NCBI GenBank assembly: GCA_016787525.1
Contig: JAEUUP010000039.1
Location: 1-41,678, forward strand
Reading direction: 5' to 3'
From: Saprospiraceae bacterium
GTDB lineage: Bacteria > Bacteroidota > Bacteroidia > Chitinophagales > Saprospiraceae
Length of the DNA: 41,678 nucleotides
Shown here: in pieces, positions 27,899 to 39,050 of the stretch
Layout of the letters: each line of letters starts with the position of its first letter
Numbering within the stretch: the stretch's first letter is position 1
Translations under genes and position numbers: made by a program
Notes under the pieces: generated by a model
Told to the model about the DNA's origin: nothing
Databases searched by the model: none
The model's input: the letters and a program-made list of their open reading frames with translations, nothing else

Positions 27899-28954
27899 TT
27901 ATGGTGCGTCTATACTGAGGTGTGTGTGTGTAGTACCTTTTTTTAATGAAGACTCTCTTATGATTAGTTTTGAATGTAAAATAATGGTATTTGTAGGAGT
28001 AATATTTAATAGACCATTCAAATGATTGATAATGCTTTGTGCCGCAATTTCGCCCATTTCTTTTCCAGCATAGTGGATGGTTGTGAGATTTGGCTCTATA
28101 ACGGATGCTATTGGATCATCATTGAATCCTACAATAGCAATATCTTCTGGAATACGTAATCCATTATTTTTCAATAATTTAATGGTATGAACTGCGAAAT
28201 TATCGTTGGATGTAAACAAACCGTTTGGACGGATTGGCATATCGAGAATTTTGGTGACCAACTGCGCTGCTGCATCTTGAGTTAAATAAGATTCAAATAT
28301 CAAATCTTCATTAAAAGGTATTCCTTGTTCGGCTAAGGCTATTTTGTAACCCTCCAATCGATCTCTATAGACATTGCGTTTGAGACTGCCTGCGGCGTGT
28401 AGAATGCGTGTACAATCTTGTTCAATTAAGTGTTTCGTAGCTTCGTAACCTGCTTTTTTGTTGTCAATGGCAATGGTTGTGCAGTTGAGGTGTTGGGGTA
28501 TTCGGTCGAAAAATAAAATGGGAACGCCTTTATCTATAAAATTTTTGAAGTGTTCAACCCCCTCAGTATCAGATGCTATAGACACCAAAAGTGCATCTAC
28601 GCGGCTATTGAAAAGTGTTTGTGCATTTATTATTTCTTTTTTTTCGGATTCTAAAGATTGACTAATTAGGAGGTTATAACCTGCTTCATTGGCTATTTTT
28701 TCCATACCTGCTAAAACCGCCGACATAAAATAGGAATTGAGCCGAGGCACAATAACTCCAATGGTGTATGTTTTTTGTTGCCGTAGGTTGATTGCAAACT
28801 TATTAGAACGATAGCCCAATTCATCAGCTTTAGATTGAATCAAAACTTTCTTTTTTTCACTAATGCCAGTATGCCCATTCAAAGCGCGACTGACCGTAGC
28901 AGCAGAAACGTTCAGTTCTTTGGCAATATCATAAATTGTTACTTCTTTTTCCAT
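27899..28954 (-). CDS. LacI/GalR-family transcriptional regulator
   Basis: A 351-residue regulator. The N-terminal helix-turn-helix is VTIYDIAKELNVSAATVSRALNG (about 4-27), followed by the hinge, and ALLVSIASDTEG and the periplasmic-binding-protein-like ligand domain (from TIGVIVPRLNSYF at about 64). VGFNDDPIASVIEPNLTTIHY is the typical C-terminal segment. It is divergent from susC and most likely controls it in response to a sugar. A LacI-type operator candidate overlaps the susC promoter. The dispersed word at 28559 encodes DTEGVEHF. Confidence 0.93.
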   Translation of the reverse strand: MEKEVTIYDIAKELNVSAATVSRALNGHTGISEKKKVLIQSKADELGYRSNKFAINLRQQKTYTIGVIVPRLNSYFMSAVLAGMEKIANEAGYNLLISQSLESEKKEIINAQTLFNSRVDALLVSIASDTEGVEHFKNFIDKGVPILFFDRIPQHLNCTTIAIDNKKAGYEATKHLIEQDCTRILHAAGSLKRNVYRDRLEGYKIALAEQGIPFNEDLIFESYLTQDAAAQLVTKILDMPIRPNGLFTSNDNFAVHTIKLLKNNGLRIPEDIAIVGFNDDPIASVIEPNLTTIHYAGKEMGEIAAQSIINHLNGLLNITPTNTIILHSKLIIRESSLKKGTTHTHLSIDAP

Positions 28955-29449
28955 TTAAAATGTTTCTATCTTGTACGTTTGAACGCCCTAATAAATTAAT
29001 CATGCAATTTTTAATAAATTTTTACGTAATCGGTTGCATAGTTGAAATTAATTTCTATTTTTGAACTTAAATTCAACTTTTATTTGGCAAAGGTAATATT
29101 TAACAACTAATAATTCGTATTCTACAAGTCTTATTAGTTCTATAATACGCTTATTATCATTTATTTATAAAATGAATTTTTAAAATATCGTAGAAAAAAT
29201 ACTTACTCCTTATTTTTCAGTTCAATAATGTGTCGTTTCGACACTATTATAAAATCTAAAAACATTTACCTGTTTCAAAAGCATAAAAATATATGCCTGT
29301 TTTTTTTTACTTTTTTCAATAATTGTCATTTCGACACTTACTACAATCATAAAACGCTTACGCTTTTTTAAGACCAATTAGACATTTACTTTTTTTTGCC
29401 TGTTTCTATAATTGTCATTTCTACACTTTTAATAATTTAAAACTTTTTT
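28955..29449 (+). promoter_or_regulatory. susC control region: promoter, LacI operator, three direct repeats
   Basis: A 495-bp AT-rich gap between the regulator and susC. TTG (29034-29036), a 19-nt spacer and TATTTTTG (29056-29063) form a good Bacteroidota promoter, giving a leader of about 380 nt. AATCGGTT (29028-29035) fits the LacI-family core AAnCGnTT and overlaps the -33 element, where a repressor would block polymerase. In the leader a roughly 25-bp unit recurs at 29221-29245, 29315-29338 and 29404-29427 (core TGTCATTTCGACAC). The first copy is palindromic, GTGTCG-TTT-CGACAC. These may bind a second regulator or act in the RNA. Confidence 0.6.
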
Positions 29450-32400
29450 ATGATGAAACTAAACTTCACTTACATGTATGACATTGGAAAACACTTCGTT
29501 AGTTGCAGCATTATACTGCTGCTAAGTTGTGCATTTTCCAATCTAAACGCTCAAAATGTATCCGTCAAAGGCTTGATTAAAGATGAAACGGGCAGCGGTT
29601 TGCCAGGTGCATCTATTGTCGTGAAAGGTACTGCCAAAGGCACAGTAACCGATACAGACGGTAATTTTGCACTTGAAGCACCCAAAGGCGGTACTTTAGT
29701 CATTTCTTATGTCGGTTACGACAATCAAGAAATCGTTGTCAATGACAATACTCCCCTCAGTATTCAGCTCAATGCGGGCAAATCTTTGAGCGAGGTCGTC
29801 GTAATCGGCTATGGCACACAGAATAAGAAAGATGTAACAGGTTCTGTTGCTTCGGTCAGTGAAGCCACCTTAAAAGAAGTGCCTGCGCCCAATCTGCTCA
29901 ACCAGTTAAAAGGTCGCGCTGCGGGTGTATCTATTGTCAGTAATGGGGCAACCCCAGGTTCGCAAGGGCAAATTAGGATTAGAGGTAACAGAACATTAAC
30001 GACAAGTTCTGGTGGTAGTGATGCTCTTGATGGTCCCTTAGTGGTCGTAGATGGTATTCCATTCGGCGGCCTCAATGACATCAATCCAGATGATATTACG
30101 AATATCGAAATTTTGAAAGATGCGTCTGCTACGGCTATTTTTGGTTCAAGGGGTGCGGGTGGCGTTATTTTGGTCACGACTAAAAGAGGTAAACTCGGAA
30201 AGCCTGTACTTAGTTATGATGGTTACCACGGTGTCACTTCGGTCATGGGTAAGTATAATGTGTTCAATGGTGCAGAATATGCTCAATTCAAAACAGATGC
30301 GGCAACCTACAACCGCAACAGTGCGACGAGTGGTGGTACGTCCAGTTATGTACTCACACAAGCTGAAAAAGATGCTTTGGCAGCAGGTATTTCGACCAAT
30401 TGGCAAGACCTGTTGTACCAAAAAGGCTTTATGACAAGTCATCAATTGGGCTTACAAGGGGGTACTGAAATGACGCAATTTGGATTAGGCGCGGGGTATC
30501 TGAATGAAACAGGTATTATCCCGAATCAAGATTTCCAACGGTTTAATTTGCGCGCCACGATTGACCAAAAAATTGGTAAACGGGTGAAAATCGGCTTGAA
30601 TACACTCAATACGCTGACTTATACAAACAACCCTGGTGGCGGCGGTGTTCCAACGGGCTTAGTATCATTAACGCCTTTGGCTTCGCCTTATAATGCAGAT
30701 GGTACGGTCAATTTACAACCCGCAATTGGGTCTATTGATGCAGCTCAAATCAGCCCTTTGACTTTGATTACGAAGGCGGCGGCTATAGTATCAAAAAATA
30801 GATCCATCAGAACTTTCAATAGCGCTTATGCAGAGGTTAATATTTTAGAAGGATTGAGATATAGATTTAATGCGGGTTTGAATTTTAGTCAATCCAATTT
30901 TAATGGCTATTCAGGTCCTTTGACTTATGTCAATAGCGCAACTGTTCAGTCTTCATCTAATGCGGATATCAGTAATACAGAGTTTTGGGATGTCAATTTC
31001 CAACACCTATTATATTATGATAAGGTTTTTGCCCAAAAACATAAAATTGGCATTACGGCACTTTATGAAATTACAAAAAACCATTCGCAAGGTAGTTCTT
31101 TTAACGTAAAAGGTGTGCCTGCGGACTATATTTTGACGTCAAACTTTGCATTGGCTTCAGGACAGCCAACAGCAACGACAAACGGTGGTAACTTTTTCTC
31201 TGAAACAGGATTGGTTTCTTATATGGGTAGATTCAACTATGGCTACGATAACCGTTATTTATTGACACTCACGATGCGTAGAGATGGTTCATCAACATTA
31301 TCGCCTGCTAATCAGTATTTTAACTACCCCTCAGTAGGTTTGGGTTGGAATATCACAGAAGAGGCTTTCATGAAAAACCAGACACTATTTTCTAATTTAA
31401 AACTGAGAGGTGGCTGGGGTATTTCTGGTAACAGAAACGTAGGTGCTTATGCCACATTGGGTGCATTGTCGGCAGGGTATTATAACTTCGGTACGACGAC
31501 ATCAGGACAACAATTGGCTTACACCGTAACGAGCCTCCCTGCCACTGATTTGGGTTGGCAATCAACGTCGCAGTATGATATAGGTCTTGAAATTGGTTTG
31601 TTTAAAGATAGAATTACGGGTTCTTTTGATATTTACAATCAACAAACCAAAGACATTCTATTGTCCGTCAATCTACCTCAAAGTAATGGCGCGGGTTCAA
31701 CGTTAAAAAATCTTGGCAAAACTGAAGGAAAAGGTTTTGAAGCGACCATGTCTTTTGAGGCTGTGAAAAGCTCAAAAGGTTTTAATTGGAGCATAGATGC
31801 AACTTATTTTTTCAATAGAGAAAAAATTATACAATTAACCAAACCAGAAGAATTGTCCAACAAAGGCAACGGATGGTTTGTCGGTCAACCCCTCAGTGTT
31901 ATTTATGATTACAGAAAGCTGGGTATTTGGCAGCAATCAGATGCAGATAATGGTACAATAGCTAAGCAAACTTCACCTGTGCAATATGCTGGACAAATCA
32001 GAGTGGAAGATATAAATGGTGATGGTAAAATCACAGCCGATGACCGTCAAATCATTGGCAATTTCCAACCAAAATGGGAAGGTGGCTTAACAAACCGATT
32101 CAGTTATGGCAATTTTGATGCTTCGATTGTCATGTATGCGCGTATGGGCATGAAAGTGCTTGTACCTTATTTGACAGGTAATGCAGGTGGTGGAACGGGG
32201 TTCAACTTCTTTAACCAAAGTCGCTCAAACCAAATGAAGGTCAATTATTGGACTAAAGACAACCCGACTAATGATTTCCCTGCACCCGATGCAGGTGGTG
32301 CAGTCGCTTATTTCGGTTCAAGTTTGGGTTATTACGATGGTTCTTTTATCAAGTGTCGGAGTATTAATTTGGGCTATAATCTTTCTAATGGTGTATTCAA

Positions 32401-32632
32401 AAAAGCGGGCATCAGCTCAGCACGGATTTATGTCAACCTGACAAATCCATTTATCGTTTACTCGCCACTTGTTAAGTCTGGATTGGCTATTGACCCTGAA
32501 GGCAACGGTTATGCGAATGCCGTAACGCCTACGGGGGCCAGTGAGGTGTCGGCACAAGCCAGACAAATTGCTGTCAACATGAACAACCCACCTGTCAGAC
32601 AAATGACATTGGGTATGAATCTTAAATTTTAA
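29450..32632 (+). CDS. SusC/RagA-family TonB-dependent outer-membrane transporter
   Basis: A 1060-residue SusC-type transporter. The signal peptide ends near NLNAQ (about 35). A CarboxypepD-like domain follows (KGLIKDETGSGLPGASIVVKG, VISYVGYDNQEIVV), then the TonB-contact and plug region (SEVVVIGYGTQNKKDVTGSVASV, LVVVDGIPFGG, ILKDASATAIFGSRGAGGVILVTTKRG). The beta barrel ends in MTLGMNLKF with the terminal Phe. It imports bound oligosaccharides or similar ligands with its SusD partner. The gene is 8 nt upstream of susD and has no glycoside hydrolase neighbours, so the substrate is unknown. Dispersed-word copies at 29753, 31327 and 31889 encode TPLSIQ, YPSVGLGW and QPLSVIY. Confidence 0.96.
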   Translation: MMKLNFTYMYDIGKHFVSCSIILLLSCAFSNLNAQNVSVKGLIKDETGSGLPGASIVVKGTAKGTVTDTDGNFALEAPKGGTLVISYVGYDNQEIVVNDNTPLSIQLNAGKSLSEVVVIGYGTQNKKDVTGSVASVSEATLKEVPAPNLLNQLKGRAAGVSIVSNGATPGSQGQIRIRGNRTLTTSSGGSDALDGPLVVVDGIPFGGLNDINPDDITNIEILKDASATAIFGSRGAGGVILVTTKRGKLGKPVLSYDGYHGVTSVMGKYNVFNGAEYAQFKTDAATYNRNSATSGGTSSYVLTQAEKDALAAGISTNWQDLLYQKGFMTSHQLGLQGGTEMTQFGLGAGYLNETGIIPNQDFQRFNLRATIDQKIGKRVKIGLNTLNTLTYTNNPGGGGVPTGLVSLTPLASPYNADGTVNLQPAIGSIDAAQISPLTLITKAAAIVSKNRSIRTFNSAYAEVNILEGLRYRFNAGLNFSQSNFNGYSGPLTYVNSATVQSSSNADISNTEFWDVNFQHLLYYDKVFAQKHKIGITALYEITKNHSQGSSFNVKGVPADYILTSNFALASGQPTATTNGGNFFSETGLVSYMGRFNYGYDNRYLLTLTMRRDGSSTLSPANQYFNYPSVGLGWNITEEAFMKNQTLFSNLKLRGGWGISGNRNVGAYATLGALSAGYYNFGTTTSGQQLAYTVTSLPATDLGWQSTSQYDIGLEIGLFKDRITGSFDIYNQQTKDILLSVNLPQSNGAGSTLKNLGKTEGKGFEATMSFEAVKSSKGFNWSIDATYFFNREKIIQLTKPEELSNKGNGWFVGQPLSVIYDYRKLGIWQQSDADNGTIAKQTSPVQYAGQIRVEDINGDGKITADDRQIIGNFQPKWEGGLTNRFSYGNFDASIVMYARMGMKVLVPYLTGNAGGGTGFNFFNQSRSNQMKVNYWTKDNPTNDFPAPDAGGAVAYFGSSLGYYDGSFIKCRSINLGYNLSNGVFKKAGISSARIYVNLTNPFIVYSPLVKSGLAIDPEGNGYANAVTPTGASEVSAQARQIAVNMNNPPVRQMTLGMNLKF

Positions 32633-32640
32633 TCTTTTAA

Positions 32641-34464
32641 ATGAAAATATTAATGAAAAATATTAAATTCTTATTGATAATCGCTTTTATAGCCACGTTA
32701 GGAACTGGCTGTGATAAAATATTGGAAGAACACCCACAATCGCAAGTTGTACCTTCGTTTTTCAACAGTCCTTCGGGTGTATTGGGTGGTATCGCTGGTG
32801 TCTATAATGACATAAGAAGCCAATGGGGTACTGAGGGGTTCACCAATGAAATGCAAGTAGGTACAGATGAGTTCTTATTAGGGGCATCTGGTAGTGGTGC
32901 AGTTTTTACGTATAATGGTCTGAATGGTAGTAATTTTGGTTCTGCTTGGGGTGTCGCATTTCAAGATATTAACACAATCAACGGGGTTCTTCAGTATGGT
33001 AAAACGATTGATTTACCAGAGGCTACGCGCAAGCAATACTTAGCACAAGCCAAATTTTTACGTGGATTTTGGTATTTCTATCTCGTCCAAACTTTTGGAG
33101 ATGTGCCTTTACATACCGAATTTATTACAGTGGCATCGCAAGCAGCCAAAAGGGACCCCGTTGCAGAAGTTTATAAATTAATTATCCAAGACTTGACAGA
33201 AGCTGCTGCCGATTTACCGAATACACCAACCGCACCTTTTTTGGGTAAGGCAGCTACAAAACCTGTTGCTCAACTTTTATTAGCAAAGGCATTGTTAACA
33301 CGCGGTTGGCTTAATAATACTGCAGCTGATTTCACACAAGCAGCCACTATTTGTAGTGATATTATTGCCAATAAATCAACTTATGGACTTGACTTATGGG
33401 CAGATTATGGCGATGCCTTTGTGCCTGCCAATGATTATGGCAAAGAAACCATGTTTGTCAGCGACCACGTTTTAGATGCAAAATATGGTTATTATTCTGT
33501 CGGTGGTGCAGCGAGTGGAGGTGCTGCTCAAAACCTATCACCGTGGTTTACCAACTGGAATTACCCAAATAATAGCGGTATCAATTCTGTCGTCACTTCA
33601 AGTGGTACTTTTTCAAGTAGTGGTACATCACTCATGGTTAGAGATGCACAATATGGACGACCTTATATCCGTATGCGTCCGAATAGTGACAAATGGACGA
33701 CGGGCACCAATTCAGGTAAAAACTACTTTTTAGACCAAGCATTTACAAAGAGAGATGTGGATTCGAGATTTGCTAATAGTTTTTACCAAATCTATATCTC
33801 AAATGTTGCCGTTACCAATACAGCTACTGCGACAAATAATAAAAGAGGCATAGGCTACACAACAGTTGTCGGACAAGACACGGCAATATGGCTACCCGAT
33901 TTTGAAGTGCCAGGCGCACCACAAATGGTTGGTACAAGACCATTCAAAGGTATTGTCGTGCCACCAAGCATGTGGAATAACGGCATATTCCCAGCCTTGA
34001 AGAAATTTATGGACCCCAGTAGAGGGGCTAATTTCAATGACCCTTCTACAAGACCTTGTGTGTTGTATCGTTTTTCAGATGTCTATATGACAGGTGCAGA
34101 AGCCTATTTCAAAGCAGGTGACAATGCTAAAGCCGCAGAATTGATAAATGTCGTCAGAAAAAGAGCCGCTTTCAGAAAAACCAATACCACAGCTCAAAAT
34201 ACCGACGCTGCAACAGCTATGACAATCACCGCTGCCGATGTTACTTTAGATTTTATTTTGGATGAAAGAAGCCGTGAATTTTTTGGCGAATGGCAACGTT
34301 GGCATGACTTGGTGCGTACCCGTTCTTTAGTCAGACGCGTTCAGGCTTGGAATAAAGAAGCTGCACCTTATGTCAAAGACTTTCACATGCTGCGCCCGAT
34401 TCCTCAATCACAAATTGATAGGACTGTGGAAGGACCTCCGTTTCCGCAAAATCCAGGCTATTAA
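32641..34464 (+). CDS. SusD/RagB-family surface lipoprotein
   Basis: A 607-residue SusD-type ligand-binding lipoprotein that caps the SusC barrel. The signal peptide ends in LGTGC, lipidated at Cys24, with acidic residues just after it (DKILEE) as in surface-exported Bacteroidota lipoproteins. TPR-like helices (TRKQYLAQAKFLRGFWYFYLVQTFGDVPL) and the C-terminal LDFILDERSREFFGEWQRWHDLVRT with DFHMLRPIPQSQIDR are diagnostic. It is co-transcribed with susC. The dispersed word at 32830 encodes WGTEGFTNEM. Confidence 0.95.
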   Translation: MKILMKNIKFLLIIAFIATLGTGCDKILEEHPQSQVVPSFFNSPSGVLGGIAGVYNDIRSQWGTEGFTNEMQVGTDEFLLGASGSGAVFTYNGLNGSNFGSAWGVAFQDINTINGVLQYGKTIDLPEATRKQYLAQAKFLRGFWYFYLVQTFGDVPLHTEFITVASQAAKRDPVAEVYKLIIQDLTEAAADLPNTPTAPFLGKAATKPVAQLLLAKALLTRGWLNNTAADFTQAATICSDIIANKSTYGLDLWADYGDAFVPANDYGKETMFVSDHVLDAKYGYYSVGGAASGGAAQNLSPWFTNWNYPNNSGINSVVTSSGTFSSSGTSLMVRDAQYGRPYIRMRPNSDKWTTGTNSGKNYFLDQAFTKRDVDSRFANSFYQIYISNVAVTNTATATNNKRGIGYTTVVGQDTAIWLPDFEVPGAPQMVGTRPFKGIVVPPSMWNNGIFPALKKFMDPSRGANFNDPSTRPCVLYRFSDVYMTGAEAYFKAGDNAKAAELINVVRKRAAFRKTNTTAQNTDAATAMTITAADVTLDFILDERSREFFGEWQRWHDLVRTRSLVRRVQAWNKEAAPYVKDFHMLRPIPQSQIDRTVEGPPFPQNPGY

Positions 34465-34548
34465 TACTCGTCCGAAAAGCCTTCTACGCTTCTTAGGCAG
34501 CTTTATTTACACTTAAAAACTATTGAATGAAGTTTAATTAGTAACGAT

Positions 34549-34582
34549 GAAGGGATAATTAATTTTATCCCTTCTGTTTTTT
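34549..34582 (+). terminator. susCD terminator
   Basis: GAAGGGATAA (34549-34558) pairs perfectly with TTATCCCTTC (34565-34574) around a 6-nt loop and is followed by TGTTTTTTG. It lies 85 nt after the susD stop. Confidence 0.88.
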
Positions 34583-37066
<2,484 letters not shown>

Positions 37067-37096
37067 GTTTTTTGTTGTTATATATAGGGTTTTATA

Positions 37097-37135
37097 AAGG
37101 CTTGATTATCAAATTGATAGTCAAGCCTTTTTTAT
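37097..37135 (+). terminator. katG terminator
   Basis: AAGGCTTGATTATCAA (37097-37112) pairs with TTGATAGTCAAGCCTT (37114-37129) with one G-U pair, then a T-run follows. The loop is very small as drawn, so the innermost pairs probably open. Confidence 0.88.
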
Positions 37136-37305
37136 TGAATTGTCGGTTTTCTTTGTGGTGGGAAAAGCTTTAGTTGGGTGTTTGTGCTTTCGTTAATCGA
37201 AATGCTCACCCCTCAGTATTTGGATTTATTATCACTTCCGATTGGCTTTACAAACGCTACACTCACATCGAAAACTTCAGCAACGTCCTCAATCATCAAT
37301 TTACC

Positions 37306-37497
37306 ATGCTTGTTCGCCTTTCTCGTTCCTTTATCTCTTTTTTTGAAAAGCAAAACGGATTTAGGGCGTTGCTGTTTGCCTAAATCCGTTTTTTTATTGC
37401 TTTTACTGAGGGGGATGATTACTCATGTCAGAGAGACGTACTGAATATTATGTTGCACCTTTGAAAAAGCTTACGACCGAACACTTTGTACCAGCGG
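37306..37497 (+). repeat. Island repeat R1 with embedded terminator and dispersed word
   Basis: First of three related repeats in the same orientation (with 38109-38240 and 39051-39242). It contains a 14-bp perfect hairpin (37352-37365 with 37379-37392, core ACGGATTTAGG) that works as a terminator in both directions, one TACTGAGGGGG copy (37405), and a 3' part with CCTTTGAAAA and GTACCAGCGG. It matches R3 nearly throughout its 190 bp. Upstream (37136-37305) I see no convincing gene. Confidence 0.9.
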
Positions 37498-37583
37498 CTG
37501 TTGTCATTCAGTCCAAATCTATCTTCCATGTTGAATAAAAATGTTTAATTTTGTGACTTCATTCGTTAAATGACGACTCGATT

Positions 37584-38105
37584 ATGAAAAAACGTCATCC
37601 TCATACACTTTCCACAGGTGATAATAATACAGTCATAGCCCTTTCTGAAACAGAAGTCGGTAAAATATTTACAGGCGATACACGCTCTGATATTGGTTCG
37701 GAGGCTCTCAAATTGCAATTTGCTAATAAAGTGAATGGTTTACTCGTGCGTTTTATTCGGTTGGATGAATTGAATGATGAAGCTGAAATGTTGGTCATGG
37801 AAAGGCTTTATCCTATGGATTTTCGGGCTTACGAATATGAACGCCGTGAATTGTGGTTAGATGTTTTTGAAGAGGAATTACACCAATTGCACAAAAGCGG
37901 GTTTGTCCATCGTGACTTACGCCGTCCCTCTGATATGCCAGGACTGACTTTTGACAATATCTTTCTAACACCTACGGGTTTGCGGTTGATTGATGTCGGT
38001 ATTTCTGCTTTGCGTGAACAAGTGGGGGAGCGTTTATTCAACCGTTTTGTCCAACAAGAATTGACAGAATTGGAACAGTTTCGGTTGTTCTTTTTAGCCA
38101 GATAA
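37584..38105 (+). CDS. Minimal protein-kinase-like protein
   Basis: A 173-residue protein with a shrunken kinase fold. VGKIF carries a VAIK-type lysine (Lys27), Glu40 may be the helix-C glutamate, MLVMERLYP is the hinge, and FVHRDL (His109-Arg110-Asp111) is the catalytic loop. DNIFLT supplies Asn125, and LIDVGIS is a DFG-type loop (Asp137). No glycine-rich loop is evident and the C-lobe ends soon after the activation loop. At about two thirds of the usual minimum length it may be an atypical kinase, a small-molecule phosphotransferase or a degenerate relative. It lies between repeats R1 and R2; a TAATTTTG box at 37546-37553 is a candidate promoter. Confidence 0.65.
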   Translation: MKKRHPHTLSTGDNNTVIALSETEVGKIFTGDTRSDIGSEALKLQFANKVNGLLVRFIRLDELNDEAEMLVMERLYPMDFRAYEYERRELWLDVFEEELHQLHKSGFVHRDLRRPSDMPGLTFDNIFLTPTGLRLIDVGISALREQVGERLFNRFVQQELTELEQFRLFFLAR

Positions 38106-38108
38106 ATA

Positions 38109-38240
38109 AAAAAACGGATTTAGGGCTTTGCTGTTTGCCTAAATCCGTTTTTTTTGCTGCTTTTACTGAGGGGGGATGAATACGAATAATAGGTTGCGCC
38201 TTTGAAAAGGCTTACGAGCGAGTGCGTTGTGCCAGCAGGG
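38109..38240 (+). repeat. Island repeat R2
   Basis: A shorter copy lacking the left 50-60 bp and the CATGTCAGAGAGACGTA segment. It keeps the terminator hairpin (38111-38124 with 38138-38151), a TACTGAGGGGGG copy at 38165 and the 3' part TTGCGCCTTTGAAAAGGC through GTGCCAGC. It follows the kinase-like stop by 4 nt and precedes the end of xisI by 12 nt, so it can end transcription from both sides. Confidence 0.9.
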
Positions 38241-38252
38241 AAAAAGAACCAA

Positions 38253-38591
38253 TTAAGCAACTGCATATTTAGTATAAGCCCGCAAATCAGGTGACAAAAA
38301 ACCCGCAACAATATCAGATTTTGGTACACCACGTTCTTCTAACATCTCGCCTACTTCCCATTCAGTCATATTTTGTTGTACCCAAATTTTGCCATCAATA
38401 ATATCGAAGTGCATTGGACAATCATGCACGAATTGATTGTTGTCCCAACCGATTGTGACGACTTGATAGCGGTGATTTTCTTTATCTGCGATAAGCTGAT
38501 TACCACCTTTTATGTTGGCATAAGTGATTTTAGCGTACTCGTTGAGTATATCGAGTATTGCTTTTTCGTATTTTTTTATCTTGTTATCCAT
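38253..38591 (-). CDS. XisI-family protein
   Basis: A 112-residue protein of the XisI family, first described with excision of the Anabaena fdxN element. Typical segments are YANIKGGNQLIADKENHRYQ, VTIGWDNNQFVHDCPMHFDI, DGKIWVQQNMTEWEVGEMLEE and GVPKSDIVAGFLSP. Biochemical function is not established. It overlaps the end of xisH by 16 nt, as the pair usually does. No fdxN-type recombinase is present, so an excision role is not supported here. Confidence 0.88.
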   Translation of the reverse strand: MDNKIKKYEKAILDILNEYAKITYANIKGGNQLIADKENHRYQVVTIGWDNNQFVHDCPMHFDIIDGKIWVQQNMTEWEVGEMLEERGVPKSDIVAGFLSPDLRAYTKYAVA

Positions 38592-38992
38592 TGTGAAATG
38601 ATTTGACTCTCTTGATTATAAATAACGAGTTTAAACTTTTCTTCTTGCATTGTTTTTTGAATAACGGGTCCTTCAAAAAAACGTTTGTAAATATTTTCTG
38701 GCACTGCTAAATAAAGTAAACGTTCGGGTTCTCTCATTGCCAAGACGTTTCGATAAATGATATATTTGCCAATAGCTTCATACAAAGCCGTAATAAAAGA
38801 CAAACTACCAAACGTTTTGATTTCTATCGCAATTTTATCCGTTCCACGTTCTGCAGCTATCAAACGCTCTGCTCCCAAATCAATTTGTACTTGAACATTG
38901 CCAATTTTGAATGAAAGTGGGTCATTTGTGATGATCCAACCTTCTTTTATCAACGCTTCTTTCACATTTTCGTGGAATAAGTCCCTTGCCAT
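38576..38992 (-). CDS. XisH-family protein, endonuclease-like fold
   Basis: A 138-residue XisH protein. MARDLFHENVKEALIKEGWIITNDPL begins the family. QIDLGAERLIAAERGTDKIAIEIKTF has the Asp...Glu-x-Lys order of the PD-(D/E)XK nuclease fold (Asp in IDLG, EIK). FITALYEAIGKYIIYRNVL follows. It pairs with xisI; such pairs are scattered by horizontal transfer, and a toxin-antitoxin or defence role is possible but unproven. A TAAATTTG box at 39038-39031 inside the R3-side spacer is a candidate promoter. Confidence 0.88.
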   Translation of the reverse strand: MARDLFHENVKEALIKEGWIITNDPLSFKIGNVQVQIDLGAERLIAAERGTDKIAIEIKTFGSLSFITALYEAIGKYIIYRNVLAMREPERLLYLAVPENIYKRFFEGPVIQKTMQEEKFKLVIYNQESQIISQWITR

Positions 38993-39050
38993 ACATTTTG
39001 TTTTAGTTTTATCATAACGATTGTCCGTAGCAAATTTATACCTTTTTTCA

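Noticed and set aside
37213-37296. Minus-strand frame reading MIEDVAEVFDVSVAFVKPIG and ending at a TGA inside a word copy
   Set aside because: Looks protein-like but is only 27 codons from its ATG, and the open frame upstream is formed by repeat R1. It could be a gene remnant, but evidence is too thin.
37174-37444. Two overlapping plus-strand ORFs of 69 and 88 codons
   Set aside because: They run into repeat R1 and its terminator hairpin, have no family resemblance, and have hydrophobic runs typical of AT-rich noise.
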